DNA of 5,766 nt from Cyanobacteria bacterium OH_CFB_184 (GTDB lineage: Bacteria; Cyanobacteriota; Vampirovibrionia; Gastranaerophilales; Gastranaerophilaceae): the NCBI GenBank assembly GCA_023414155.1, contig JAEZOG010000183.1, forward strand, positions 1 to 5,766. The letters run 5' to 3'. Position 1 is the first letter of the stretch. Each line of letters opens with the position of its first letter. Both the position numbers and the translations under genes were made by a program. The notes below the pieces were generated by a model. That model made no database searches. It was not told where the DNA came from and worked only from the letters and a program-made list of their open reading frames with translations. This document shows, piece after piece, positions 4,310 through 5,766 of this stretch.

Positions 4310-5766
4310 ATGGGAAAGTCAATTGATAACAACAATATTTTAGGTCTTAATCCTAAGCAGTTTGAAGAATATATAAAAGCAAAAGCCGAGCTGGCTCAAT
4401 CAGACGGAAGTGTTTCTATATTTGATTCAATCAGTGCGGAGTTGGCTGAATCTCTTGAATATTTTGAAACGATCAATACTGCCACAGGCGAAGGTCAAAT
4501 CGGTGGTGTTATTGTAAATGATGTTACAGAAAAAGAGGCAGGAAACTTCGGTAATTTTATGAACACTTTAAGATCCTTTTTTGGACTTTCAGGTGTTAAA
4601 ACCCAGGCGGATGCAAATAAAGATGGCGTTATTGATGATGCTGAAATGAAAGGCTTCTTGGAAAATATTAAGGGACTAGATGGTGATGCCTCGAATATTT
4701 CACTGTCTGATTTTGAGTTTGCCTTAAATTCAATGGGAATTGATATAGAAAAACTTGAAAAGCTTAAAAAAGAGCAAGAAGAACGTTTGAAACAGTTGAC
4801 AGACGAATTGAATGCTCAGCAAGAATATGAAGCGCAACCTGTAAATACTCCTCAGGCTAATAATTCAGCGCAGTCATCAGGTCCAGTATCTAATAACGGT
4901 TCATATAATAATAGCAACAATGTTCAACAGCAACAGCAAAACGGAGGTTTTACGCTGTCTAATACTGTAGAAGGTCTGCAGTCTCAAAAAACGTCTCTTG
5001 AATCTGATATCAAAACAAAAGAGTCTGAAATTGCAGCAATTAACGACGGAACTTCTGCTAAAATTTCTTCTGCTAAGAAAACGGTAGATGATGCTAAAAC
5101 TAATATGGATAAAGCTATAGATGATGATAAAGGTATAAATTCTAAACTCAAAGAAGAATTCAAGTCTTTAGTCACTAATATTCAGAACAATGAAAATCAA
5201 TTATCGCAAAACGCAACCCAAATTTCACAAAAAGAAAGTTCAATAACTCAAGGTGAAAATTCATTATCTTCTTTAGAAAGTGCATTAAGCTCTTTAGCTC
5301 AACCGACAGGAAAAGAAGAAGATAAAGAAAATGATGCGGCGATAAATGCTAGAAAATCTGATCTTCAATCTCAAATATCTCAAAAGAAAGCAGAATTAAC
5401 ACAATTAAAAAATGATTTAAAACAATTACAAGATAAAAAAGCTGAATTAACAAAAACAAAAACAGAACTAGATGCAAAAAAAGCAGAACTAGAGCCTAAA
5501 ATCCTTGCAAACGCTTCACCAGAAACTAAAGCTGCTATAGATGCTTACAACAATGCAAAAACTGCTTTAGATACTTTAAAACAAACTGAGCTTGCAACGG
5601 TTCAAGCTGAATTAAATACAAAAATTGACCAGTTAAAGCAAGTAGAAGCTAAAATTCAAGAGAAACAAAATGCTGAGTGTGATCCTTTTGATGCAAGTTT
5701 TGAAGATATGCTCAATGAGGTCTTTGGTTCAGAAGGCGGGTTCTCTGATCATGCCAACGATAGAGG
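4310..5766 (+). CDS. Large EF-hand, coiled-coil protein entering a GH108-like muramidase domain (partial)
   Basis: Open for 485 codons to the right edge, so only the N-terminal part is visible. Residues 1-95 are an unrecognised, partly helical region with no signal peptide or membrane segment. Residues 101-112 form a canonical calcium-binding EF-hand loop (DANKDGVIDDAE, ligands D101, N103, D105, D109, E112). A degenerate second loop follows at about 124-135. A charged helix (145-175) leads to an Asn/Gln/Ser-rich linker (176-215, with five Gln at 206-210). Residues 216-450 are Lys/Glu/Gln-rich probable coiled coil with three KKAEL units (359, 376, 390). At 460-485 the character changes: hydrophobic helix, then EGGF (475-478) and NDRG. 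This resembles the start of glycoside hydrolase family 108 (N-acetylmuramidase), whose catalytic Glu is in EGGY, although the family normally occurs as a shorter phage-type enzyme. The sole cysteine seen is C457. AAAGG lies six bases before the ATG. Expect a cell-wall-active or structural protein; the route of export is unknown. Confidence 0.75.
   Translation, partial: MGKSIDNNNILGLNPKQFEEYIKAKAELAQSDGSVSIFDSISAELAESLEYFETINTATGEGQIGGVIVNDVTEKEAGNFGNFMNTLRSFFGLSGVKTQADANKDGVIDDAEMKGFLENIKGLDGDASNISLSDFEFALNSMGIDIEKLEKLKKEQEERLKQLTDELNAQQEYEAQPVNTPQANNSAQSSGPVSNNGSYNNSNNVQQQQQNGGFTLSNTVEGLQSQKTSLESDIKTKESEIAAINDGTSAKISSAKKTVDDAKTNMDKAIDDDKGINSKLKEEFKSLVTNIQNNENQLSQNATQISQKESSITQGENSLSSLESALSSLAQPTGKEEDKENDAAINARKSDLQSQISQKKAELTQLKNDLKQLQDKKAELTKTKTELDAKKAELEPKILANASPETKAAIDAYNNAKTALDTLKQTELATVQAELNTKIDQLKQVEAKIQEKQNAECDPFDASFEDMLNEVFGSEGGFSDHANDR

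Noticed and set aside
4925..4939. CAACAGCAACAGCAA as a repeat element
   Set aside because: It is only a five-residue glutamine run in a low-complexity linker.
4984..5175. Minus-strand 63-codon open frame with a hydrophobic appearance
   Set aside because: It is antisense to the Lys/Glu/Ser-rich coiled-coil coding region, whose complement naturally yields Leu/Ser/Phe-rich frames.

Overview
This is a low-GC bacterial window, roughly one-third G+C by eye, holding six intact genes and one gene cut off at the right edge, with small intergenic gaps and AT-rich promoters. Clear Shine-Dalgarno sites precede most genes and there are compact rho-independent terminators. The combination suggests a Gram-positive-like or gut-associated low-GC bacterium. 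Uncultured gut Gastranaerophilales (Vampirovibrionia/Melainabacteria) are my best guess, because of the gene style and the calcium-binding coiled-coil protein, but a clostridial or other low-GC lineage cannot be excluded. I see no phage, insertion sequence, CRISPR, tRNA or rRNA in the window.

Layout from left to right. Positions 1-428 hold no gene. They contain a purine-rich stretch ending in a neat terminator (340-365), then the promoter of phosphopentomutase (deoB, 438-1613, +). A promoter with an extended -10 drives a 58-residue single-cluster ferredoxin (1708-1884, +), closed by a strong terminator (1902-1935). Endonuclease III (nth, 1963-2595, +) starts just past that terminator. Its stop codon overlaps that of a converging 70-residue orphan gene (2592-2804, -). 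A ribbon-helix-helix DNA-binding protein (3034-3222, -) ends at a hairpin terminator. It is divergent from a carbon-nitrogen hydrolase of the nitrilase superfamily (3430-4206, +). From 4310 to the right edge runs the first 485 codons of a large protein with an EF-hand calcium site and long coiled coils, leading into what looks like the start of a GH108-type muramidase domain.

The genes are mostly separate transcription units rather than one operon: pentose-phosphate salvage, electron transfer, base-excision repair, regulation, and amide/nitrile hydrolysis. I see no shared pathway. The only real candidate for something unusual is the right-hand gene, a calcium-binding coiled-coil protein without a signal peptide joined to a probable cell-wall hydrolase. 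Its decisive C-terminus lies outside the window.
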